A DNA stretch of 24,894 nucleotides, taken from positions 1 through 24,894 of the forward strand of contig DAIRVC010000020.1 of assembly GCA_036803025.1 (NCBI GenBank). Direction: 5' to 3'. The DNA comes from DAIRVC01 sp036803025 (GTDB taxonomy: Bacteria > Chloroflexota > Anaerolineae > Anaerolineales > E44-bin32). The notes beneath the pieces were generated by a model. That model was not told the origin of the DNA. It made no database searches and was given only the letters and a program-made list of their open reading frames with translations. Position numbers and translations under genes: made by a program. How positions within the stretch are numbered: position 1 is the stretch's first letter; every line of letters begins with the position of its first letter. Of this stretch, positions 7,983 to 14,557 are shown one piece after another.

Positions 7983-9266
7983 TCAGGCGCGCGGAAGGCC
8001 GTGGGGTTGGTCGGGCGACTCCTCTTGGGCGCAGTCGTCTGCCCGGGCGATCACGGCCTTCAGGTCCATCCGGGCCATGCGGATGCTGGTCGCGTTGAAC
8101 ATCCCCACAACCCAGGGAACGTCCCGATCGATCGAGTTGGTGTAGTACGAGATGTACAGGCTGCCGGCAGCTTCGGCGACGCCGGCGTAGGCGGTGTCGC
8201 CGGCGCTGGGCAGGTCCGACAGCCAGGTCAGACGCGACGGCCCGACCTCGAACAAGGACGTCCGCTTGCAGGCGAAGAGGCTGCCCTGGCGGGCGAAAGG
8301 CTGCCGGAGGTTGGGTTGGCGGCGCCCCACGGCGAAAAGGCGCCCGCCGTGTGAGAACAGCGCCGGCCCGTCCAGGCGCGTCAGCCGGGAGAAGGTCAGA
8401 GGTTCGAAGCTCTCGTACGGCGGCAAGGCCGAGGCGATCAGCGTGGCGCCGGTGGGATCGCCGAAGAACATGCCCAAGCCCCACTCGCGGAAGTAGCCTT
8501 CCAAACGTGCCACCGCCAGCAAGCTGCCGTCGGTCAGGAACTCGATGTCGGTCTCGTCATTGCGCCGGCCGCCCTCGAAAATGGGGGCAACGCGCTGCCA
8601 GTCAATGCCGTCTTCGGTTTCGAACAGAGCCGACCTGCCGTGCTCGTGCCAGTAGGCCGCAGCGTACCAGCGCCGGCCGTCGCGCGTCTTCGGTTTCCAG
8701 AACAGCCAGCCCTCGTGCGCCAGCCTCTGCAGTGGGGTCCACGCTCGACCGTGGTCTTCCGACCAGGAGAAGACGGTCGTGTACGGCTCGGGGTCGAATG
8801 AACGATTGACCAGCGCGTACAGGAACAGCCGGCCGCCGATCACGGCCAGCTTCGGATCGCGGATGTCTTCATCGGGCGAGGAGAATGTCGCCAGCCGATC
8901 CCAACGGTGTCCATCAGCCGAGCGCAGGAGATTCAGATGACAGCGCGTGCTACCGAAGTGAGAGGGGGCTGCGGCATGCACCAGGTAGAAATGGCCCTCC
9001 CAGCGGATCAGGTCGGTATTGGAGTTGTGCAGGCCGTCGGCGACGACTTCCCAGCTCTCCAGGATCAGTCCGGGATGGACCTGCGAGCCGTTGGGGCGCA
9101 CGGTCCACCACAGCAACAGCAGCCCGAGCCCCAGCAGGGCGCCGCCGAGGATCCACGCCGCCAGCCCTGCCCAACCGAGCCTGCCGCTGCAGGCGAAGGC
9201 TATGAGAGCCAGGCCTGCGGCGGGCAGGAACCAACGCAACGAGTTGAAGGCCGTGCGCAGCGTCAT
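7983..9266 (-). CDS. Membrane-anchored sialidase-fold beta-propeller (BNR/Asp-box) protein
   Basis: A 427-aa protein. Residues 10-55 contain two hydrophobic segments that should anchor it in the membrane. The remainder is a beta-propeller-like region with Asp-box-like repeats: R-S-A-D-G-H-R-W, S-E-D-H-G-R-A-W (an exact S-x-D-x-G-x-x-W) and T-E-D-G-I-D-W. These occur in exo-alpha-sialidases and in other six-bladed hydrolases or sugar-binding propellers. An R-D-P-K motif (I-R-D-P-K-L-A-V) and E-T-D-I-E-F also recall GH43/GH32-like five-bladed propellers, so the exact clan is open. ATG 9266 overlaps the upstream transporter stop by one base (TGATG). Its place in a GPH transporter operon suggests it trims or senses a glycan at the membrane. 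Catalytic activity is not proven by sequence. Confidence 0.65.
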   Translation of the reverse strand: MTLRTAFNSLRWFLPAAGLALIAFACSGRLGWAGLAAWILGGALLGLGLLLLWWTVRPNGSQVHPGLILESWEVVADGLHNSNTDLIRWEGHFYLVHAAAPSHFGSTRCHLNLLRSADGHRWDRLATFSSPDEDIRDPKLAVIGGRLFLYALVNRSFDPEPYTTVFSWSEDHGRAWTPLQRLAHEGWLFWKPKTRDGRRWYAAAYWHEHGRSALFETEDGIDWQRVAPIFEGGRRNDETDIEFLTDGSLLAVARLEGYFREWGLGMFFGDPTGATLIASALPPYESFEPLTFSRLTRLDGPALFSHGGRLFAVGRRQPNLRQPFARQGSLFACKRTSLFEVGPSRLTWLSDLPSAGDTAYAGVAEAAGSLYISYYTNSIDRDVPWVVGMFNATSIRMARMDLKAVIARADDCAQEESPDQPHGLPRA

Positions 9267-10636
9267 CAGGCTGCCTGGTCTCCCGCAGCGGCCCCGGCCC
9301 GCCGGCGTGCCAGTTCGGCGCGCACGCGGGCGAAATCCTGACGCGTGATCGGCAGCCTGCGGGCGAAAAGTGCGCCGAGCAGGAAGAGCACCCCGGGCAG
9401 CACGCCGACGAGGAGCACGATTCCCAGCATGGCCGAGGCGGGCTGACTCTCCGCATTGGCGACGTAGCCGGTCCAGCCGAGGACCACCAGCGTCAACGGG
9501 ATGGTAAGCGAGACGGACACCTTGCGGAACAGCGTCACCAGGCTGTAGAAGATGCCCTCGTGGCGTTTGCCGCTGGCGAGCTCGTCGTACTCGACGGCAT
9601 CCGGAATGATCGCCCAGGGCAGCACCTGAATGCAGCCGAAGCCGATGCCCACCAGGCCGGCCGCCACCAGCACGGCCGGCAGCCCCCAGGCCGGCCGGAT
9701 GAGGACCGTCAGCAGCATCACGACGGCCATGTAGAACATGCCCAGGATGTAGGCCCGGCGCTTGTCCCAGCGCCTCGAGACCCAGTTCCAGAACGGGAAC
9801 GAAAGCAGCGCCACCAGAAACATGAGGGCGAAGACCAGGTCAGACTGCTCCTCCAGATTCATGCGGTACTTCAGGAAGTAGATCATCAGCGAGGCGATGA
9901 TCTCAAGCCCGGTGAAGGTGAACAAGAACAGGCCCATGGTTATCAGGAACGGCCGGTTGCCGCGCGCCGCCTGCAGCGATTCCCGCAGGGACGGTCTGTC
10001 CTGCGTCTGCGTCTCCGGCCGCTCGCGGGTGCCGAAGAAGGTGATCAACAGAGGCAGCGCGCCCATGACCCCGATCAGGAGCGCCACGGAAGTGATGCGC
10101 GGCAGGTTCTCCGGACGCATGCTGCCGATCAGCGCCAGGGGCAGGACGAAGGCCGTGAAGGTTCCCAGGATGGAGAAGACCATGCGGTAGGACGTCAGCG
10201 ACGTGCGCTCGTCGTAGTCATCGGTCAGCTCGGGGGTCAGGGCGTAGTAGGGCATCATCGCCATCGTCACCGCCGAGTCGTACAAGGCGTAGGCGACGGC
10301 GTAGTAGATCACCAGGCCGATCTCGGAGGCGATCGGCGGCCGCCACCAGAGCAGGGCGAAGGTCAACGCGTAGGGGATCACGCCCAGGAGGAGGAAGGGA
10401 CGCCGCCGGCCCCAGCGCGTGCGCACCCGGTCGCTCAGGTGGCCGAAGATCGGGTCATTGATGTAGTCCCACGACCGGCCGACGAAGACCGCCGCCGCGG
10501 CCAGGTAGGGCTGCAGGCCGACGACGTCGGTGAGGAAGACGGCCACGAGCAAGGCGACCATGTTGTCGGTCATGGCGAAGCCAAAGTCGCCGGCGCCGTA
10601 CATCAGCTTGGTGCGCCGGCTGAGCCTGTTCACCAT
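9266..10636 (-). CDS. GPH-family MFS sugar/cation symporter (third copy)
   Basis: A 456-aa integral membrane symporter with about 12 hydrophobic segments. The N-terminus (M-Y-G-A-G-D-F-G-F) and the loop R-V-R-T-R-W-G-R-R-R-P-F are typical GPH features, as is E-Y-D-E-L-A-S-G-K-R-H-E-G later. ATG 10636 is chosen because GGAGG (complement of 10644-10648) sits 7 bases upstream; a longer frame running to 10876 has no such support. It is first in the minus-strand operon with the sialidase-like, RraA-like and aspA genes. Its loop motif is closer to the partial transporter at the left edge than to the copy at 4341. Confidence 0.93.
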   Translation of the reverse strand: MVNRLSRRTKLMYGAGDFGFAMTDNMVALLVAVFLTDVVGLQPYLAAAAVFVGRSWDYINDPIFGHLSDRVRTRWGRRRPFLLLGVIPYALTFALLWWRPPIASEIGLVIYYAVAYALYDSAVTMAMMPYYALTPELTDDYDERTSLTSYRMVFSILGTFTAFVLPLALIGSMRPENLPRITSVALLIGVMGALPLLITFFGTRERPETQTQDRPSLRESLQAARGNRPFLITMGLFLFTFTGLEIIASLMIYFLKYRMNLEEQSDLVFALMFLVALLSFPFWNWVSRRWDKRRAYILGMFYMAVVMLLTVLIRPAWGLPAVLVAAGLVGIGFGCIQVLPWAIIPDAVEYDELASGKRHEGIFYSLVTLFRKVSVSLTIPLTLVVLGWTGYVANAESQPASAMLGIVLLVGVLPGVLFLLGALFARRLPITRQDFARVRAELARRRAGAAAGDQAA

Positions 10637-10670
10637 GGGGATGCCTCCGCGGTGGATCCGGTCTGGGCTT

Positions 10671-10676
10671 ATTGTA
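10671..10676 (-). promoter_or_regulatory. Candidate -10 box for the GPH/sialidase/RraA/aspA operon
   Basis: TACAAT reads on the minus strand at 10676-10671. A start near 10664 would leave a leader of about 28 bases carrying the GGAGG site. No recognisable -35 element is present, so this rests on the box and its spacing alone. Confidence 0.35.
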
Positions 10677-10834
10677 GCGGGAACACCGAGCGCAGGCCGG
10701 CCGCCGCCGCGCGGGGAGGCGCATATCTGTATGGGCGCACGCCCAGGCGCGAGCACGGACTGCGCGGCCGGCGGCGAAGGGGCGCAGGGCCGGTGGGACC
10801 GCGGGCCCCCCTCCCTTGCCGGACAGAATTGCGG

Positions 10835-10887
10835 TATACTATCGGCTGCAGGCAGACATCTGGGTGCCCCCCTCACCTAGATGTCTG
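10835..10887 (+). promoter_or_regulatory. Promoter-like -10 box followed by a 14-bp hairpin
   Basis: TATACT at 10835-10840, preceded by TGCGG, is followed by a long inverted repeat: CAGACATCTGGGTG at 10853-10866 pairs with CACCTAGATGTCTG at 10874-10887 around a 7-base C-rich loop. All 14 positions pair, one as G-U. Neither strand has a T-run after it, so it is not a standard intrinsic terminator. It lies between the divergent GPH operon start and the 3' end of the class V aminotransferase gene. It may be a regulator site, a structured 5' end of an unannotated RNA, or a terminator for the aminotransferase gene. No good -35 was found. Confidence 0.4.
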
Positions 10888-10916
10888 TCCTGTGCTTTAA
10901 CCGGCGTCCCGTGAGG

Positions 10917-12188
10917 TCAGCCGCTCGGGGCGCTCGCCACAATCTGACGCAGGGCCTCCCCTAGGCGGTCGATCTCGGCAACGGTGTTGTAGTGCGTCAG
11001 TCCGACGCGCACCATGCCGCCGGCGGCTTCGAGGCCGAGCCGCTCGGTCACGGCCAGTGCGTAATAGTTGCCATCCCAGACGTTGATGCCGTGCTGATCG
11101 AGTGCCTCGGCCACCCGGCGCGGGTGCCGACCCTCCAGCGTGAATGAGACGGTCGGGACGCGCCGGTCGACGGCGCGCCGGTCGGTGAGCCCCCAGATGC
11201 GCAGCCCGGGGATGGGCTCGAGCGCGTCGAGCAAGCGCCGCGACAGCTCCATCTCGTAGGCGCGAATGGCAGCCAGCGCCTGCTTGAGCGCCAGGCGGCG
11301 ATCGCTGAACGTGTGGGCATAGCGTTCGGCATGCTCGGCGCCGAACGTGGATCCTACCCAGGTCAGGTACTCCAGCGCGCCCAGCACCCCGGCCATGCCC
11401 TCGAAGTTCCCCGTTCCCGTCTCGAACTTGCCCGGCGGATCGTCCGGCGCCGGGCGGACCTTGTAGGCGCGCAGCCGGTCGAGGTGCTCGTGCTTTCCAT
11501 ACAGCACGCCCATATGCGGGCCGAAGAACTTGTAGGCCGAGACGACCAGGAAATCGCAGTCGAGCGCCTGAACGTCGATGGGACCGTGGGGCGCGTACTG
11601 GACGGCGTCGACGTACGTCAGCGCGCCGACGGCGCGGGCGCGCTGGACAATCGCGGCCACCGGGTTGATCGTCCCGACGGCGTTGGAGGCATAGCCCACC
11701 GCCACCAGGCGCGTGCGCGGGCCGAGGGCTGCCTCCAGCTGGTCCAGCCGCAGCGTGCAGTCCTCGACGTCGAAGTCCACCCAGCGCAGCCTGCAGCCGC
11801 GGTCTTCGGCGGCCAGAAGCCAGGGGGCGATGTTGGCGTCGTGGTCGAGGCGGGTGACCACGATTTCGTCGCCCTGGCCCAGCTCGCGCGCCAGCGCACG
11901 GCTGAGGCCGAGGGTCAGGGTGGTCATGTTCGGTCCGAAGACGATCTCCTCCGGCCGAGCGGCGTTCAGGAAGTCGGCCGCCGCCATGCGGGCCTCGTCG
12001 ACGACCGCGTCGGAGGCGCGGCTGGTGGCGAACGCGCCCTCGTGGTTGGCGTTGGTTCGCACCAGGTAGTCGACCATGCGGTCGACGACGCTGTTGGGGA
12101 CCTGTGTGCCGCCGGGGTTGTCGAAGTAGATGGCCGGCGAGGTCAGCGCTGGAAAGCGGGAGCGGATCTGCAGAGGGTCAAGGGGCAT
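10917..12188 (-). CDS. Cysteine desulfurase-like class V aminotransferase (VC1184-type)
   Basis: A 423-aa PLP-dependent fold-type I protein. The PLP lysine is K220 in S-A-Y-K-F-F-G-P-H-M-G, with D194 (Y-V-D-A-V-Q) and H116 (L-D-H-D-A-N) matching cofactor-binding positions. The overall pattern fits the cysteine-desulfurase-like subfamily known as VC1184-type. The segment aligning with the SufS catalytic-cysteine loop (G-H-H-C) reads G-N-Y-Y, with Tyr376 at the cysteine position. The only cysteines are C132, C144 and C211, none at the catalytic site. So it is unlikely to be a true cysteine desulfurase; a lyase or another aminotransferase-like activity is possible. ATG 12188 has AGGAG about 7 bases upstream. 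It lies downstream of mobA by 66 bases on the same strand. Confidence 0.85.
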   Translation of the reverse strand: MPLDPLQIRSRFPALTSPAIYFDNPGGTQVPNSVVDRMVDYLVRTNANHEGAFATSRASDAVVDEARMAAADFLNAARPEEIVFGPNMTTLTLGLSRALARELGQGDEIVVTRLDHDANIAPWLLAAEDRGCRLRWVDFDVEDCTLRLDQLEAALGPRTRLVAVGYASNAVGTINPVAAIVQRARAVGALTYVDAVQYAPHGPIDVQALDCDFLVVSAYKFFGPHMGVLYGKHEHLDRLRAYKVRPAPDDPPGKFETGTGNFEGMAGVLGALEYLTWVGSTFGAEHAERYAHTFSDRRLALKQALAAIRAYEMELSRRLLDALEPIPGLRIWGLTDRRAVDRRVPTVSFTLEGRHPRRVAEALDQHGINVWDGNYYALAVTERLGLEAAGGMVRVGLTHYNTVAEIDRLGEALRQIVASAPSG

Positions 12189-12254
12189 GCGGTTCTCCTG
12201 CGTCGAGGGCTACGGTTGCGCGAGCGGGCCGGAGGCTTGGGCCCGTGTCGACGG

Positions 12255-12851
12255 TCAGGCCGGACTCCCGTCGGCCAGCCAGGCTTCGGCCTGGGCCAGG
12301 TCGGCGGGGGTGTTCACATTGAAGAAGCTGCGGCCGTCGGGGTCGAAGCCGGCCAGCTCGGACTCTTCGACGACGCGCAAGTGCACAACATCCAAGAAGC
12401 TGATCATGCGGCGCTTGCCGGCGGCCAATGCGGCTAGCACCGCCGTCAGGCAGGTGCGCGAGTAGACCGCATGCAGCGGCTCGTACTCGCCGGCGCGGCG
12501 AGGCAGGATCACATCGGCCGAGGCAGCCAGAGAGAGCAGATGGGCCAGCAGCGGGCGCGAGACGAACGGCATGTCGCAGGCCAGGACCAGGACCGTCTCC
12601 CCCTGCGCGGCCGAGAGGGCCGTGCTGAGGCCGAGCAGCGCGCCGCCGCCGGGCGAGGCATCGGCCGCCAGACGCGCCCCGGTGAAGGCGTAGGCCTGCG
12701 GGCTGTTGGTGGTGACCAGGATTTCGTCGCCTACGCCGGCGACGCGCTCGAGAACGTGACTGATCAGAGGTCGGCCGCCGAGGAGGACCAATCCCTTATC
12801 GCGGCCCATGCGCCGAGACTGCCCTCCGGCCTGGATCGCCACCGTGATCAC
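12255..12851 (-). CDS. mobA: Molybdenum cofactor guanylyltransferase
   Basis: A 198-aa cytoplasmic nucleotidyltransferase that joins GMP to molybdopterin-Mo to make the MGD form of the molybdenum cofactor. The N-terminal A-I-Q-A-G-G-Q-S-R-R-M-G-R-D-K-G is the GTP-binding signature. D-M-P-F-V (A-C-D-M-P-F) supplies the metal-binding Asp, and E-P-L-H-A-V-Y and F-N-V-N-T-P-A-D-L are typical later motifs. Length matches the family. The start is GTG 12851, only 6 bases after a TAGAAT box on the same strand, which implies a leaderless message. It is divergent from amrS; no other Mo-cofactor gene is in view. Confidence 0.9.
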   Translation of the reverse strand: MITVAIQAGGQSRRMGRDKGLVLLGGRPLISHVLERVAGVGDEILVTTNSPQAYAFTGARLAADASPGGGALLGLSTALSAAQGETVLVLACDMPFVSRPLLAHLLSLAASADVILPRRAGEYEPLHAVYSRTCLTAVLAALAAGKRRMISFLDVVHLRVVEESELAGFDPDGRSFFNVNTPADLAQAEAWLADGSPA

Positions 12852-12857
12852 GAGGCG

Positions 12858-12863
12858 ATTCTA
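12858..12863 (-). promoter_or_regulatory. -10 box of mobA (leaderless geometry)
   Basis: TAGAAT reads on the minus strand from 12863 to 12858, preceded by TGCGG. Six bases separate it from GTG 12851. Transcription would begin at or next to the start codon. The string TGCGGTAGAATCG recurs exactly at the candidate small-RNA promoter near 14470-14482. Confidence 0.55.
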
Positions 12864-12894
12864 CCGCAGCCGAGGCGGGCCGGTCCGGTGCGGG

Positions 12895-12903
12895 TGTTAT
12901 AAT
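12895..12903 (+). promoter_or_regulatory. Extended -10 promoter of the AmrS gene
   Basis: TGTTATAAT at 12895-12903 is a perfect TATAAT with the TGn extension. The predicted start near 12910 is only about 5 bases before ATG 12915, so the transcript would be nearly leaderless and lack a ribosome-binding site. The following GCGCGC is shared with the two promoters at 19644-19683. No -35 box is seen, as is usual for extended -10 promoters. Confidence 0.65.
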
Positions 12904-12914
12904 GCGCGCAACCC

Positions 12915-14042
12915 ATGGCTACGCTGGCAGATCGGCTGGACGCCCTGACGGTCGAAGGGGAGCTCTACCAGCGGCTCCCGGACGACGCACTGCGCTGTGT
13001 CGCCTGCGGTCACCGCTGCTTGATCCGCCCGGGCAAGCGCGGCATCTGCAAGGTCCGTTTCAACGCCGATGGGCGGCTGCGTGTGCCCTGGGGATACGTT
13101 GCCGCGCTGCAGTGTGACCCCACTGAGAAGAAGCCCTTCTATCACCTGCTGCCCGGGTCGGACACGCTGACCTTCGGGATGCTCGGGTGCGATTTCCATT
13201 GTGACTACTGCCAGAACTGGGTCACCAGTCAGGCGCTGCGCGATCCGGCCTGCGAGAACGCCGGAGCCTCGATCCGGCGCGTCACGCCCGGCGAGCTGGT
13301 CGGCTATGCACGCCAGATGGGCGCCAGCGTGGTGGCCTCCTCGTACAACGAACCGCTCATCACGGCCGAATGGGCAGTGGGCGTATTCAAGGAAGCCATC
13401 AAGGCCGGTTTGAAATGCGCCTTTGTCTCCAATGGCAATGCCACCCCGGAAGTTCTTGAGTATCTGCGGCCCTACCTGTGCGCCTACAAGGTCGACCTGA
13501 AGACCATGCAGGATCGGCAGTATCGGCAACTGGGCGGCGTGCTGACCAACGTACTGGACACCATCCGGCGGGCGCACGACCTGGGGCTGTGGGTGGAGGT
13601 GGTCACCCTGGTCGTGCCCGGCTTCAATGACAGCAACGAAGAGCTGATGGAGGCGGCCCGCTTCCTGACCTCGGTCTCGGCCGATATCCCCTGGCACGTG
13701 ACCGCGTTCCATCCCGACTACCGCATGACCGACCCGGATGCCACGCCTTCCAGGACCTTGATCCGCGCGGCCGAGATCGGCCAGGAGGCCGGTCTGCGCC
13801 ATGTCTACGCCGGGAACCTGCCCGGGCACGTCGGAGAATACGAGGACACGCGCTGCCCTTCATGCGGCGGAGCGCTGATCGAACGAGTGGGGTTTGCCGT
13901 GGTCGGCTACCACCTGACGGCGGACGGCAGCTGCCCGCGCTGCAAGGCCAGGCTGCCCGGAATCTGGACCGACGATCCGCAGACGGTGCGCCTGACGGAC
14001 ACCGCCGACTTCTTCTTCCGAGGGCCGCGCCGTGTGCGCTGA
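12915..14042 (+). CDS. amrS: AmmeMemoRadiSam-system radical SAM protein
   Basis: A 375-aa radical SAM protein related to pyruvate formate-lyase activating enzymes. The [4Fe-4S] motif is G-C-D-F-H-C-D-Y-C-Q-N-W with C92, C96 and C99. N-terminal cysteines C28, C31, C35 and C45 (C-x2-C-x3-C-x9-C) and C-terminal C-P-S-C and C-P-R-C pairs form extra metal-binding sites typical of AmrS-type proteins. In many genomes this family co-occurs with AMMECR1 and MEMO1-like proteins; neither is in this window. ATG 12915 sits directly after a strong extended -10 box. It is divergent from mobA and is followed, with overlap or a 49-base gap depending on start, by a small conserved-looking protein. The biochemical reaction is not established from sequence. 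Confidence 0.88.
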   Translation: MATLADRLDALTVEGELYQRLPDDALRCVACGHRCLIRPGKRGICKVRFNADGRLRVPWGYVAALQCDPTEKKPFYHLLPGSDTLTFGMLGCDFHCDYCQNWVTSQALRDPACENAGASIRRVTPGELVGYARQMGASVVASSYNEPLITAEWAVGVFKEAIKAGLKCAFVSNGNATPEVLEYLRPYLCAYKVDLKTMQDRQYRQLGGVLTNVLDTIRRAHDLGLWVEVVTLVVPGFNDSNEELMEAARFLTSVSADIPWHVTAFHPDYRMTDPDATPSRTLIRAAEIGQEAGLRHVYAGNLPGHVGEYEDTRCPSCGGALIERVGFAVVGYHLTADGSCPRCKARLPGIWTDDPQTVRLTDTADFFFRGPRRVR

Positions 14043-14091
14043 CGCGCGGCCGGCGGGTCCGGCCGGTGAGAGGCGCGGCACCCGCGCCGCG

Positions 14092-14388
14092 GTGAAGCTG
14101 TTGATCACGTACGATCCGATTCCGGAGACCCGCGAGGCCTACCTGGAGTATGTCCTGGGCGAGTTCGTCCCCGGCCTGGAGCAGGCCGGGCTGCCGATGT
14201 CGGATGCCTGGCACACCGCCTACGGCAGCTATCCTCTGCGGCTGACCGGATTTCGCGCCGCGGATCGAGCGACGCTCGAGTCTTTCCTGGCCTCAGACAA
14301 CTTCCAGCGGCTGGAGGAGCGCCTGCTGTCGTTCGTCGTCAACTACCGCCGGCGGATTGTGCCCGACCGACCGGGCTTCCAGTTCTGA
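14092..14388 (+). CDS. Small protein of unknown function downstream of AmrS
   Basis: A 98-aa protein if read from GTG 14092, or 118 aa from GTG 14032, which would overlap the amrS stop. The first 20 residues of the longer form are low-complexity (A, R, G-rich) and read as non-coding, and the clear beta-strand start V-K-L-L-I-T-Y-D-P-I-P begins at 14092, so the shorter form is preferred. No strong ribosome-binding site decides it. The alternating strand/helix pattern (K-L-L-I-T-Y, long helix, Y-P-L-R-L-T-G-F, helix, F-V-V-N-Y-R-R-R-I-V) resembles a ferredoxin-like dimeric alpha/beta-barrel. I do not recognise the family. Co-transcription with amrS is likely. Confidence 0.65.
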   Translation: MKLLITYDPIPETREAYLEYVLGEFVPGLEQAGLPMSDAWHTAYGSYPLRLTGFRAADRATLESFLASDNFQRLEERLLSFVVNYRRRIVPDRPGFQF

Positions 14389-14450
14389 GGCTGGGGAAGC
14401 TGGGCGTCTCGGCGTCCGGGATTGCTCACCTTGCGGTCTCCTTGCTATTC

Positions 14451-14466
14451 CGTGACAGGTTTCACA
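14451..14466. promoter_or_regulatory. Candidate Crp/Fnr-family operator
   Basis: CGTGACAGGTTTCACA matches the Crp-type consensus TGTGA-N6-TCACA at 9 of 10 specified bases. It overlaps the -35 element (GTGACA) of the promoter below and is centred about 29 bases before the predicted start. That position usually blocks polymerase, so repression is the likelier effect. No Crp-family regulator is encoded in the window. Confidence 0.4.
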
Positions 14467-14480
14467 AAGTGCGGTAGAAT
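14452..14480 (+). promoter_or_regulatory. Promoter of candidate small RNA
   Basis: GTGACA at 14452-14457 and TAGAAT at 14475-14480 are separated by an ideal 17 bases, each matching the sigma70-type consensus at 5 of 6 positions. This is the best two-box promoter in the window. The predicted start is 14487-14489, exactly where the 5' arm of an inverted repeat begins. Confidence 0.6.
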
Positions 14481-14487
14481 CGAAGTT

Positions 14488-14556
14488 GCCCTGGCCCACC
14501 ACACATCGTCGCTTCATCGTGCTCGGCCCTCACCGCCCCCTGGCCAGGGCCTTTTT
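14488..14556 (+). ncRNA. Candidate small RNA closed by a 9-bp stem, or transcription attenuator
   Basis: GCCCTGGCC at 14488-14496 is perfectly complementary to GGCCAGGGC at 14542-14550, which is followed by C and then five T. The 5' arm begins at the predicted transcription start, so the roughly 69-nt transcript would be closed end to end. The 45-base interior is poor in purines and looks largely single-stranded. A competing hairpin pairs GGCCCT at 14525-14530 with AGGGCC at 14546-14551 and also ends at the T-run, so two folds exclude each other. No known RNA family is recognised. An attenuated leader for the 73-aa protein gene, 143 bases downstream, is the alternative. Confidence 0.45.
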
Positions 14557-14557
14557 G
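14525..14557 (+). terminator. Intrinsic terminator of the candidate small RNA
   Basis: GGCCCT at 14525-14530 pairs with AGGGCC at 14546-14551, followed at once by TTTTTG. The longer-range GCCCTGGCC/GGCCAGGGC stem uses the same 3' arm. This is the only GC-rich stem with a proper T-run that I find in the window. Confidence 0.55.

Noticed and set aside
7963..8484. N-terminal extension of the RraA-like protein
   Set aside because: The frame is open back to 8484 but overlaps the sialidase-like gene; the AGGAGG site places the start at 7962.
9560..10900. 446-codon plus-strand open frame
   Set aside because: It is the antisense shadow of the GPH transporter at 9266-10636, with no domain, start site or family motif.
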